From contig JBCDIQ010000243.1 in the NCBI GenBank assembly GCA_039024295.1, positions 1 to 8,944 on the forward strand: a stretch of DNA of 8,944 nt. Reading direction: 5' to 3'. This DNA is from JBCDIQ01 sp039024295. GTDB lineage: Bacteria > Bacteroidota > Bacteroidia > J057. This document shows, piece after piece, positions 1 to 5,749 of the stretch. The notes under the pieces were generated by a model, which saw only the letters and a program-made list of their open reading frames with translations, was not told the origin of the DNA and ran no database searches. The position numbers and the translations under genes were made by a program. The first letter of the stretch is position 1. Every line of letters starts with the position of its first letter.

Positions 1-112
1 CCTTAACAGACAGAACCTGTTTGACTACCTCAAGGTCTTCCGGTAAGCTCCTGTACTTTTTTTGTAGCCTTTTGACATCCTTTTTGAAGAGCTGTAGTTC
101 CTCAAATTTCAT
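1..112 (-). CDS. RelE/ParE-type toxin, N-terminal fragment (cut by window edge)
   Basis: Only the first 37 codons are inside the window; the gene continues past the left edge. The fragment begins MKFEELQLFKKDVKRLQKKY and goes on with RSLPEDLEVV. This charged helix pattern, F-x-K-D-x-K-x-L-x-K-K-Y-x-S-L-x-x-D-L, is typical of the N-terminal helices of RelE/ParE-superfamily toxins, which are ribosome-dependent mRNA interferases (RelE branch) or gyrase poisons (ParE branch). The catalytic C-terminal part is not visible, so the branch cannot be decided. The start ATG (112-110) overlaps the antitoxin stop TGA (111-109) as ATGA, which indicates translational coupling and the usual antitoxin-first order. 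The family call rests on a short segment plus context. Confidence 0.72.
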   Translation of the reverse strand, partial: MKFEELQLFKKDVKRLQKKYRSLPEDLEVVKQVLSVK

Positions 113-912
113 AAAGCGGAAAGCTCTGATGAATATAAGCGTACCGAATAAGGAATTTCTCTGTAAAAGGTCAACTCGTAATTGATTACTTCCCCAAAAG
201 GGGTAGCAATCCAGGGGAGATCTTTTTGGGCATATGTTCGAAGAATTTCAGGTGTGGTAGAGCTAAACTGTTCTAACACCTGCTCTATCATGTGGGTTTC
301 ACTTGCCCTTAACTGAGTTAGATCGGGATTTTCAAGGGGGAAGTAACGATCCAGATGGTCAAGAGAATCTTTGCCTTTTGCCTTGTAAAGTAACTTGCTT
401 GATGTCATCTGCTGAAGGAGAGCAGGTAATTCCTCTGGGGTTGGACCATGTGATAGCTTCCGATAGGTTGACCCTGTTAGCTGTTCCTCATACAGTTCGT
501 AGTAATTGAAATCGATGAAATACAGAAGAAGGCCAATTAAGGGTTTCACCAAGTGAGGATTCCCAGAACCTGCTTTTAACAGATAGAGGAGAATTTGCTG
601 ACATTTATGGTGGTTAAATTGAGGAGACGAAATCCTTTCAGCTTTTCGGGAGACATACTCAAGAGGAGGTTCCGCTAACCTAGATTGTTCAGAAAAGTCG
701 TCAGAAAGCAAATCATCTGATGAAAGCTCTAATGCAAATGCTAGCTTTTTGAGTTCCAGAGCTGTCAATTGACGTTTTCCGCCTTCTATCTGCGTAATGA
801 CGGGTCGAGAGACTTGAATAACTTTAGCAAGTTCCTCTTGGGAGAGACTTTTTTGCTTCCTCACAAGTGCTATTCTTTCACCTAGTATTTTTGGGGAAAG
901 TTCTGATTTCAT
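109..912 (-). CDS. XRE helix-turn-helix / Panacea (SocA-like, DUF4065) antitoxin
   Basis: A 267-residue protein with two domains. Residues about 11-70 form an XRE/Cro helix-turn-helix (RIALVRKQKSLSQEELAK, then VSRPVITQIEGGKRQLT), which should bind its own operator. Residues about 100-250 look like a Panacea domain: hydrophobic LLLYFIDF (128-135), TGSTYRKLSHGPTP (146-159) and a late W234. Panacea is known as a versatile antitoxin domain that neutralises unrelated toxins by direct binding, and XRE-Panacea fusions are a known form. The next gene, overlapping by ATGA, encodes a RelE/ParE-like toxin, which supports an antitoxin role with autoregulation by the HTH. I chose ATG at 912; an in-frame ATG at 975 would add 21 residues unlike the family and would extend into the repeat-bearing spacer. 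Domain assignment is from motif recognition, not a profile search. Confidence 0.85.
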   Translation of the reverse strand: MKSELSPKILGERIALVRKQKSLSQEELAKVIQVSRPVITQIEGGKRQLTALELKKLAFALELSSDDLLSDDFSEQSRLAEPPLEYVSRKAERISSPQFNHHKCQQILLYLLKAGSGNPHLVKPLIGLLLYFIDFNYYELYEEQLTGSTYRKLSHGPTPEELPALLQQMTSSKLLYKAKGKDSLDHLDRYFPLENPDLTQLRASETHMIEQVLEQFSSTTPEILRTYAQKDLPWIATPFGEVINYELTFYREIPYSVRLYSSELSAL

Positions 913-1001
913 TCCGGTTATAGTTTTCCAAGTTAGGATATGTGATGTTTGATGGTTGGGGATTTTATAGGTCAACCCTCATCATCCTGTATAACATGTA
1001 C

Positions 1002-1020
1002 CTCCGGTCTCCGACCGGAG
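1002..1020. repeat. REP-like perfect hairpin in the 913-1166 spacer
   Basis: CTCCGGTC (1002-1009) and GACCGGAG (1013-1020) are perfect inverted arms of 8 bp around the 3-nt loop TCC. Shorter inverted pairs surround it: AACCCT (974-979) with AGGGTT (1051-1056), and GTACC (998-1002) with GGTAC (1046-1050). There is no U-run on either side, so it is a poor intrinsic terminator. GC-rich palindromes of this type are what REP elements mobilised by IS200-like REP-associated tyrosine transposases look like. Copy number in the genome cannot be judged from one window. The 254-bp spacer around it holds no convincing gene. Confidence 0.5.
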
Positions 1021-1095
1021 ATAAATACGCCGTTAGGATAAGGGCGGTACAGGGTTCGTTGCTCATCCTGATTTTCACAAAACTTGCCTTAGTTG

Positions 1096-1117
1096 ATTAT
1101 TTTCCCCCTAAAATAAT
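1096..1117. repeat. AT-rich palindrome with C-rich loop
   Basis: ATTATTTT (1096-1103) and AAAATAAT (1110-1117) are perfect 8-bp inverted arms around CCCCCT. It lies about 50 bp after the stop of the binding-protein gene in the direction of that gene's transcription. It could be part of its 3' end or an operator for the toxin-antitoxin genes further on. The stem is purely A-T, so it would be weak as a terminator. Confidence 0.35.
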
Positions 1118-1166
1118 AAATGTTCGGAATTTAAACAATGATAAGATAGAATTTAAAACATCCCAT

Positions 1167-2852
1167 TTACAGTTTCCTCACCTTCCTCAAATGCAAATGG
1201 TTCATAGGGTTGCCCTCCAGACCCTTGATATTATTCTGAAGCAACCGTAAACTACGGTCGTAAAACAAAACCACAACGGGTGCCTGTTCCATTACCCAAT
1301 TATCAATTTGCTGGTAGGCTTGCCACCTCAGCGAATCCGAAACCAAAGATTGACTTAGTAGAAGGAGGCTGTCCACCCTGGGGTCGGTAAAGTGGGTGGT
1401 ATTGGGGCCATTCGGGCTGTGCCTGGCGGTTGAAAAAAGCCCCAGGTAATTTTCCCCTTCAGGATAATCTGCAATCCAGCTTGCTCGCCAGAAATTGACC
1501 TTGCCTCCATAAATGGCACTTCTCAGGCTCCCTCCATCCTGGTTCTGGATATTGACTTGAATACCTACCTGCTGCCAGGCCTTTTGCAGGTATTCTGAAA
1601 TAGCAGAGTAGGCTGGCGTAGAGTTAAGGGCGATCTCCGGCAGGCCCTTGCCGTTGGGAAATCCAGCTTCTTTAAGTAGCTGTTGAGCCAATTCAGGCCG
1701 ATACGTATACCCCTGAACCGCTTCAGGATCATATCCCGGCATGCCGTAAGGGACAAACCCCGCTTCCCCTGGATACCCCATTCCGTTGAGGATGTAATTG
1801 ACCATTTTTTTACGGTCAATGGCGTAATTCAACGCCTTTCGCACCCGCACGTCTAGGAAAGGATTCCCCTTGGCCTGCTCATTTTCGGAATCCACCATGA
1901 TACCAAGGTATTCTGTATTGAGCTGAGGTGCCCGTTGGATCTGGAATTTTCCCTGGTAAGCGGGTTGAATGGAGCCATCTGGACGCAAAAGCTCATCTTT
2001 GTAGGAGGGATCTAGCCCATTGATGAAATCCAGTTTACCCTGCAAAAATTCGACAAATGCCGAGAGTCTGCTTGGAATAAAGCTGACTGAAACGGCATCC
2101 AGGTAGGGTAGGGGATTGCCCTGCTCATCCATCTCATAGTAAGTAGGGTTTTTATGGAGAATCAGGTGGCGATTGATGTCCCATCGGTACAACTGGAAGG
2201 GGCCTGAACCAATCGGTCGCTTGGCGAAATCTTTTCCGTATGCATCAACTGCTTCTTTTGGCACCACAAAGCCATATGGCATGGCAAGAAGCCCCAAAAT
2301 GGCTGGAAAAGGCTTGGCTAGGGTTAGTTGAAAAGTAGAATCATCCAACGCCTGAAAGCCTGTTACCTTGTTGGCAGTTCCATTTCTGAATTCTCCTGCC
2401 CCCTCAATTCTGCCGTCAAATACCCATGCGCCTGTGCTGGCAGTTTGTGGATCCAGTATTCTGGAAAAACTATACACCACATCTTCTGCGGTCAGCCGCC
2501 GGGTTTTAGTTGAAAATACGGGGTCTTTGTGAAACCATGCATTGGTTCGTAGGTGAAAGGTATAGGTGAGGCCGTCTTCTGCGATCTCCCATTTTTTTGC
2601 CAGGGCTGGCTGAGGGGTTAGGGAGCTGTCCAGCCGCACAAGCCCATCAAATAATTGGGTACACATCCAGGTAGAGCGCTGGTCCCGGGCATATGCCGGA
2701 TCAAGCGTTGTAAGCCCTTCTGGTAAATTCATGCGGAATACCGTCCTATCAGAAGATTCTGTTGGAGGTTGTTCACAGCTTATCCACAAAAAGATTGTGG
2801 AAAACATACTTATGCACAATATTCGTCTTGCCGTGTGGAGTAGGATACGCAA
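1167..2852 (-). CDS. Peptide ABC transporter substrate-binding lipoprotein (SBP_bac_5 / DppA-OppA family)
   Basis: A 561-residue solute-binding protein of the extracytoplasmic family 5, which captures peptides (in some members nickel or other ligands) for an ABC importer. Family signatures include LTTLDPAYARDQRS near residue 50, LTPQPALAKKWEIAEDGLTY, LTAEDVVYSFSRILDP, GSGPFQLYRWD, and VRKALNYAIDRKKMV with GYPGEAGFVPYGMPGYDP. The start is TTG at 2852, directly after a stop codon. It supplies arginines ahead of the hydrophobic segment, whereas starting at Met16 (ATG 2807) would leave no basic n-region. Cys26 in FLWISC is the probable lipidated residue, though Trp at -3 is unusual. No permease or ATPase gene adjoins it, so it is an orphan whose partners would be elsewhere. 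Its signal-peptide codons contain a cluster of DnaA-box matches. The ligand cannot be inferred. Confidence 0.9.
   Translation of the reverse strand: MRILLHTARRILCISMFSTIFLWISCEQPPTESSDRTVFRMNLPEGLTTLDPAYARDQRSTWMCTQLFDGLVRLDSSLTPQPALAKKWEIAEDGLTYTFHLRTNAWFHKDPVFSTKTRRLTAEDVVYSFSRILDPQTASTGAWVFDGRIEGAGEFRNGTANKVTGFQALDDSTFQLTLAKPFPAILGLLAMPYGFVVPKEAVDAYGKDFAKRPIGSGPFQLYRWDINRHLILHKNPTYYEMDEQGNPLPYLDAVSVSFIPSRLSAFVEFLQGKLDFINGLDPSYKDELLRPDGSIQPAYQGKFQIQRAPQLNTEYLGIMVDSENEQAKGNPFLDVRVRKALNYAIDRKKMVNYILNGMGYPGEAGFVPYGMPGYDPEAVQGYTYRPELAQQLLKEAGFPNGKGLPEIALNSTPAYSAISEYLQKAWQQVGIQVNIQNQDGGSLRSAIYGGKVNFWRASWIADYPEGENYLGLFSTARHSPNGPNTTHFTDPRVDSLLLLSQSLVSDSLRWQAYQQIDNWVMEQAPVVVLFYDRSLRLLQNNIKGLEGNPMNHLHLRKVRKL
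2769..2818. promoter_or_regulatory. Cluster of DnaA-box matches
   Basis: Four sites in 50 bp: TTGTTCACA (2769-2777, one mismatch), TTATCCACA (2780-2788, perfect consensus), TGTGGAAAA (2796-2804, reverse strand, reads TTTTCCACA) and TTATGCACA (2810-2818). The last three match the relaxed consensus TTWTNCACA. Start-to-start spacings are 11, 16 and 14 bp. I saw no other such site in the window. The cluster lies within the 5' codons of the binding-protein gene, about 90-140 bp upstream of the parA start, and next to an AT-rich stretch. It could be part of a replication origin, a DnaA-titration site, or a DnaA-responsive control region for parA. That the boxes exist is seen; their use is inferred. 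Confidence 0.65.
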
Positions 2853-2860
2853 CTAGGTTG

Positions 2861-2868
2861 TATATTTG
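2861..2868 (+). promoter_or_regulatory. Putative Bacteroidota -7 promoter box for parA
   Basis: TATATTTG matches the Bacteroidota -7 consensus TAnnTTTG exactly and sits 38 bp upstream of the parA ATG, giving a leader of about 30 nt. No TTG -33 element lies at the usual distance (the nearest, 2828-2830, is about 30 bp away). The right half of the box is inside the palindrome at 2864-2878. Confidence 0.45.
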
Positions 2869-2878
2869 TGTCACAAAT
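2864..2878. promoter_or_regulatory. 15-bp palindrome, possible operator between SBP gene and parA
   Basis: ATTTGTG (2864-2870), central T, CACAAAT (2872-2878) is a perfect 7-bp inverted repeat in the 54-bp divergent spacer. It overlaps the -7 box proposed for parA, so a protein bound here would be placed to block it. It also lies just upstream of the TTG start of the divergent gene. The core resembles half-sites of CRP/FNR-like regulators but with much shorter spacing. The surrounding spacer (2853-2906) is 28% GC by my count. Confidence 0.4.
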
Positions 2879-2906
2879 TAATATATCCCAAGGTTTATTT
2901 ACCATT

Positions 2907-3710
2907 ATGGCAAAAGTCATTTGTCTTGCAAATCAAAAAGGTGGTGTCGGAAAAACCACCACAGCCATCAATTTGGCCGCTAGCCTCGCTGTATTGGAAT
3001 ACAAAACCCTGGTAGTAGATACCGATCCTCAGGCAAATGCCTCTAGCGGCTTGGGGTTTGATCCCAACGAGATCAAGTCCAGTATCTACGACTGCATCAT
3101 TGACGAAGAAATTGATGTGCGCACCATTGTTCAGGAAACCGAGTTTCCGTTCTTGTATTTATTGCCCTCCCATATTGACCTGGTAGGAGCAGAAGTGGAA
3201 ATGATCAACATGTCAAACCGCAACTACCTCATGAAGCAGGTACTCGATAAATTGCGGGATGATTATGATTTTATCGTGTTGGATTGTTCACCGTCTCTGG
3301 GGTTGGTAACCATCAACTCTTTGGCAGCCTCAGACTCTGTCATTATTCCTGTTCAATGTGAATACTTTGCACTGGAAGGATTGGGAAAATTGCTCAACAC
3401 CATCAAAATTGTGCAATCTTCTATCAATCCGCAGTTGGAAATTGAGGGCGTTTTGCTGACGATGTATGATAAGCGCCTGAACCTCGCCAATGGAGTTGTG
3501 GCTGATGTGACCCAGCACTTCCCTAACCGGGTGTTTAACACGATCATTCACAGGAATATCAAGCTCAGTGAATCGCCTAGTTACGGGATGCCGGCCTTGG
3601 CATTGGATGTTCGAAGTAAAGGTGCCATCAATTACATGAACCTTGCTAAAGAAATCCTCAGCCGAAATGACCTTCCCCTGTCCAAACTGCGCGCGATCTC
3701 ACAAAATTAA
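2907..3710 (+). CDS. parA: ParA/Soj-family chromosome-partitioning ATPase
   Basis: A 267-residue ParA/MinD-superfamily ATPase. It has the deviant Walker A KGGVGKTT (residues 11-18, with signature Lys11 and Lys16), the A' motif VVDTDPQAN (37-44), Walker B FIVLDCSPSLG (122-132), and the ParA segments PVQCEYFALEGLGKLLNTI (148-166) and IKLSESPSYG (218-227). Such proteins dimerise on ATP, bind DNA nonspecifically and move ParB-parS complexes, segregating origins. The ATG at 2907 is chosen because MAKVICLANQKGGVGKT is the family's normal beginning; a GTG at 2868 would add 13 unrelated residues and would start on top of the promoter box and palindrome. The expected downstream parB is absent; a nuclease-family lipoprotein follows after 1 nt. 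It could be the main chromosomal ParA, separated from ParB, or a paralogue. Confidence 0.93.
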   Translation: MAKVICLANQKGGVGKTTTAINLAASLAVLEYKTLVVDTDPQANASSGLGFDPNEIKSSIYDCIIDEEIDVRTIVQETEFPFLYLLPSHIDLVGAEVEMINMSNRNYLMKQVLDKLRDDYDFIVLDCSPSLGLVTINSLAASDSVIIPVQCEYFALEGLGKLLNTIKIVQSSINPQLEIEGVLLTMYDKRLNLANGVVADVTQHFPNRVFNTIIHRNIKLSESPSYGMPALALDVRSKGAINYMNLAKEILSRNDLPLSKLRAISQN

Positions 3711-3711
3711 T

Positions 3712-4794
3712 ATGTTCTCTCCTTTCCGAATCCTGATAACAGGATGTTCATTACTGATGATTTTTTTTGGGGCCTGTGCGGGTTTTGGAGACCAGCAAGG
3801 TGATGGGAACCAGCGTATAATGGGACCAGAGCCCATCCAGAAAAATATTTCTGTTTCCTTTTACAATGTCGAGAACCTCTTTGACACTGAAGATGATCCT
3901 TTGACAGCTGATGAAGATTTTACGCCGGATGGTAAATACAATTGGACTAACAAAAAATACGGAATCAAGCTTGAAAATATTGCCAAGGTAATCGAAAGCA
4001 TGGATGCCGACATCATTGGGCTTGCCGAGGTGGAAAATAGAAAAGTACTAGAAGATCTGGTAGACCAGGAGCTAATTCGGCGAAAAAAGTACCAAATTGT
4101 ACATGCTGAATCCCGCGACCCAAGAGGAATTGATGTGGCACTTCTGTATAATCCAGAGGCCTTTCAGTATGTACGGCACAAAACGGTCCGTCCCAGATTT
4201 CCCAAAGAACCAGGCTACCGTACCCGGGACATTCTGGTGGTAGAAGGAATGACCAAAGGCGCTTATCGGGTATATTTTGCGGTGAACCATTGGCCATCAA
4301 GAAGGGGCGGGCAGGAAGAAACAGAGGAGCGCCGCTTGAGTGCGGCCCGAAGCCTGAAAGTATTGTCAGACTCTATTCATCGAGAGCACCGAAACCGGGT
4401 AAACATGGTATTGATGGGAGATTTTAATGACGATCCAGACGACAAAAGTATTACCTGGGCTTTAGGGGCGTGGAAAACCTATCCTAAGCTTCGGGATGAT
4501 GGGTTTTACAACCCCATGTTTTACCTGCATAAGCCCGAAGAATATGGGACCCTCACTTACAAAGGAAAATGGAACCTGTTCGACCAGTTCATCGTGTCTG
4601 AGGACCTCACCAAAGCCGATAACCCCCTTACCTATGTGATGGAATCCGCTCAGGTGTATCGGCCTCAATGGATACAAGTAGGTTTTGGCAGGTCTCGCGA
4701 AGCACCTCGCCGAGCAATTTTCAGGGGGGAATTCGTTAAAGAAGGGTTCAGTGATCATTTTCCGATCATGATGAAACTCAAAGTTCAAGACTAG
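3712..4794 (+). CDS. Endonuclease/exonuclease/phosphatase-family lipoprotein
   Basis: A 360-residue protein of the EEP (DNase I / Mg-dependent phosphodiesterase) fold. Visible motifs are SFYNVENLFD (49-58, metal/phosphate-site Asn52), IIGLAEVEN (101-109, metal ligand Glu), RGIDVALLYN (138-147), NHWPSRRGG (192-200, catalytic His193), GDFNDDP (236-242) and SDHFPI (347-352, catalytic His349). All key catalytic positions appear intact. The N-terminus is hydrophobic and ends FFGAC, so Cys22 is a probable lipidation site and the enzyme would act outside the cytoplasm, on extracellular DNA or phosphodiesters. ATG at 3712 gives this signal peptide; an in-frame TTG at 3643 lies inside parA and adds 23 residues that destroy it. 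It starts 1 nt after the parA stop, so co-transcription is likely. The substrate is unknown. Confidence 0.88.
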   Translation: MFSPFRILITGCSLLMIFFGACAGFGDQQGDGNQRIMGPEPIQKNISVSFYNVENLFDTEDDPLTADEDFTPDGKYNWTNKKYGIKLENIAKVIESMDADIIGLAEVENRKVLEDLVDQELIRRKKYQIVHAESRDPRGIDVALLYNPEAFQYVRHKTVRPRFPKEPGYRTRDILVVEGMTKGAYRVYFAVNHWPSRRGGQEETEERRLSAARSLKVLSDSIHREHRNRVNMVLMGDFNDDPDDKSITWALGAWKTYPKLRDDGFYNPMFYLHKPEEYGTLTYKGKWNLFDQFIVSEDLTKADNPLTYVMESAQVYRPQWIQVGFGRSREAPRRAIFRGEFVKEGFSDHFPIMMKLKVQD

Positions 4795-4810
4795 CAGCGA
4801 TTTCGAAAAA

Positions 4811-5644
4811 ATGGGGGAAAGGTTTACAAGTTGTTCTGTACTGGGCTGTGGATGGTTAGGACTTCCCTTCGCTCAGAAGATGAGACAAAAAGGGATCAAG
4901 GTTAAAGGCTCTACCACCACCACAGAAAAATTACCAGGTTTACAGCGTCTGGGCATCGAACCAGCTCTGATTCGGTTGCATTCTCATGTGATTGAGGGGC
5001 CAATAGCGGACTTTGTGGAGTCGGATGTGTTGCTGCTCAACACCCCACCGGTCAAGCAGGGGGAGGTTGAAACCCATTATCCGCTCGCCATAGAACGCTT
5101 GCTGAAGCAAATCAGCCAAACACCTATTCTCAAGCGAATCTTATTCATCAGTTCAACGTCAGTCTATGGCGACCCAGATGGAGAAATCACCGAGCAAAGT
5201 CCACTAACGCCCACCTCTTCCTCTGGAAAAGCCTTGGTAAAGGTGGAACAAATGCTGCAGGAGGCTTTTCCTTCCATTACCATTGTCCGATTTGGCGGAT
5301 TATTGGGGTATAACCGAAAACCCGGACGATTCCTGGCTGGGAAGACAAATCTCAAAGGAGGTAATAAACCAGTCAACCTGATTCATCAGGATGATTGTGT
5401 GAACATATTGGAAGCAATTATTGAGCAGAAAAAATGGGGGGAGGCATTCAATGCTGTTGCGCGGGAACATCCTGTAAGAAAGGATTTTTATCACCATGCC
5501 GCCGCTGTCCAAGGCTTTGTACCGCCTCAATTTTTACCAGAAAATGGCATTTCAGGTAAACGAATTAACAGTGAAAAAGTTAGAAAGGTATTGGGGTATC
5601 AATTCAAGTATGATGACCCATTTGATATGATTACCAATGTTTGA
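4811..5644 (+). CDS. yeeZ: YeeZ-like atypical SDR (NAD(P)-binding epimerase-like protein)
   Basis: A 277-residue protein matching E. coli YeeZ from memory across its length. It shares VLGCGWLGLP (10-19, Rossmann glycine motif), LFISSTSVYGD (111-121), RFGGLLGYNRKPGRFLAGK (160-178), VNLIHQDD (188-195), the HPVRKDFY segment and PPQF. It belongs to the NAD-dependent epimerase/dehydratase superfamily. The usual catalytic YxxxK is not present: where extended SDRs have Tyr and Lys, this protein has Ser138 and Leu142 within SSSGKALVKVE, as in YeeZ. The reaction is therefore uncertain and may be binding or a non-classical activity. It starts 16 nt after the nuclease lipoprotein gene, so it is probably the third gene of the parA transcript. 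The substrate is unknown. Confidence 0.85.
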   Translation: MGERFTSCSVLGCGWLGLPFAQKMRQKGIKVKGSTTTTEKLPGLQRLGIEPALIRLHSHVIEGPIADFVESDVLLLNTPPVKQGEVETHYPLAIERLLKQISQTPILKRILFISSTSVYGDPDGEITEQSPLTPTSSSGKALVKVEQMLQEAFPSITIVRFGGLLGYNRKPGRFLAGKTNLKGGNKPVNLIHQDDCVNILEAIIEQKKWGEAFNAVAREHPVRKDFYHHAAAVQGFVPPQFLPENGISGKRINSEKVRKVLGYQFKYDDPFDMITNV

Positions 5645-5681
5645 ATCAGGCAAAAGTTTTTATTGCCCTAAAAACCGTTGA

Positions 5682-5717
5682 GTCCCGAGAATCGGGACGA
5701 AATCCCGCAAAGTGGGA
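5682..5717. repeat. Two tandem small hairpins between yeeZ-like gene and yaaA
   Basis: The first hairpin is GTCCCGA (5682-5688), loop GAA, TCGGGAC (5692-5698), a perfect 7-bp stem. The second is TCCCGC (5703-5708), loop AAA, GTGGGA (5712-5717), a 6-bp stem with one G-U pair. Neither is followed by a T-run on the plus strand, so they are not classic intrinsic terminators. They fill the middle of the 105-bp gap and could slow transcription, protect the mRNA 3' end, or be a short dispersed repeat. Confidence 0.45.
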
Positions 5718-5749
5718 AAAACTGATCACCGATAACTGAAAACAGTCAC

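Noticed and set aside
913..975. ATG 975 start for the antitoxin
   Set aside because: The added 21 residues do not resemble an XRE protein N-terminus and reach into the repeat-bearing spacer; kept only as an alternative.
942..1250. 102-codon plus-strand open frame across the REP-like spacer
   Set aside because: It runs through the hairpin and into the 3' end of the binding-protein gene on the other strand, shows no family resemblance, and its composition looks like translated repeat DNA.
2834..2842. TGTGGAGTA as a fifth DnaA box
   Set aside because: Two mismatches to TTATCCACA; too weak to count although it is close to the cluster.
2868..2906. GTG start extending ParA by 13 residues
   Set aside because: The extra residues are not ParA-like and the GTG lies within the -7 box and palindrome; ATG 2907 gives the canonical N-terminus.
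3643..3711. TTG start extending the nuclease lipoprotein into parA
   Set aside because: It would place 23 polar residues ahead of the signal peptide; ATG 3712 gives a clean lipoprotein signal.
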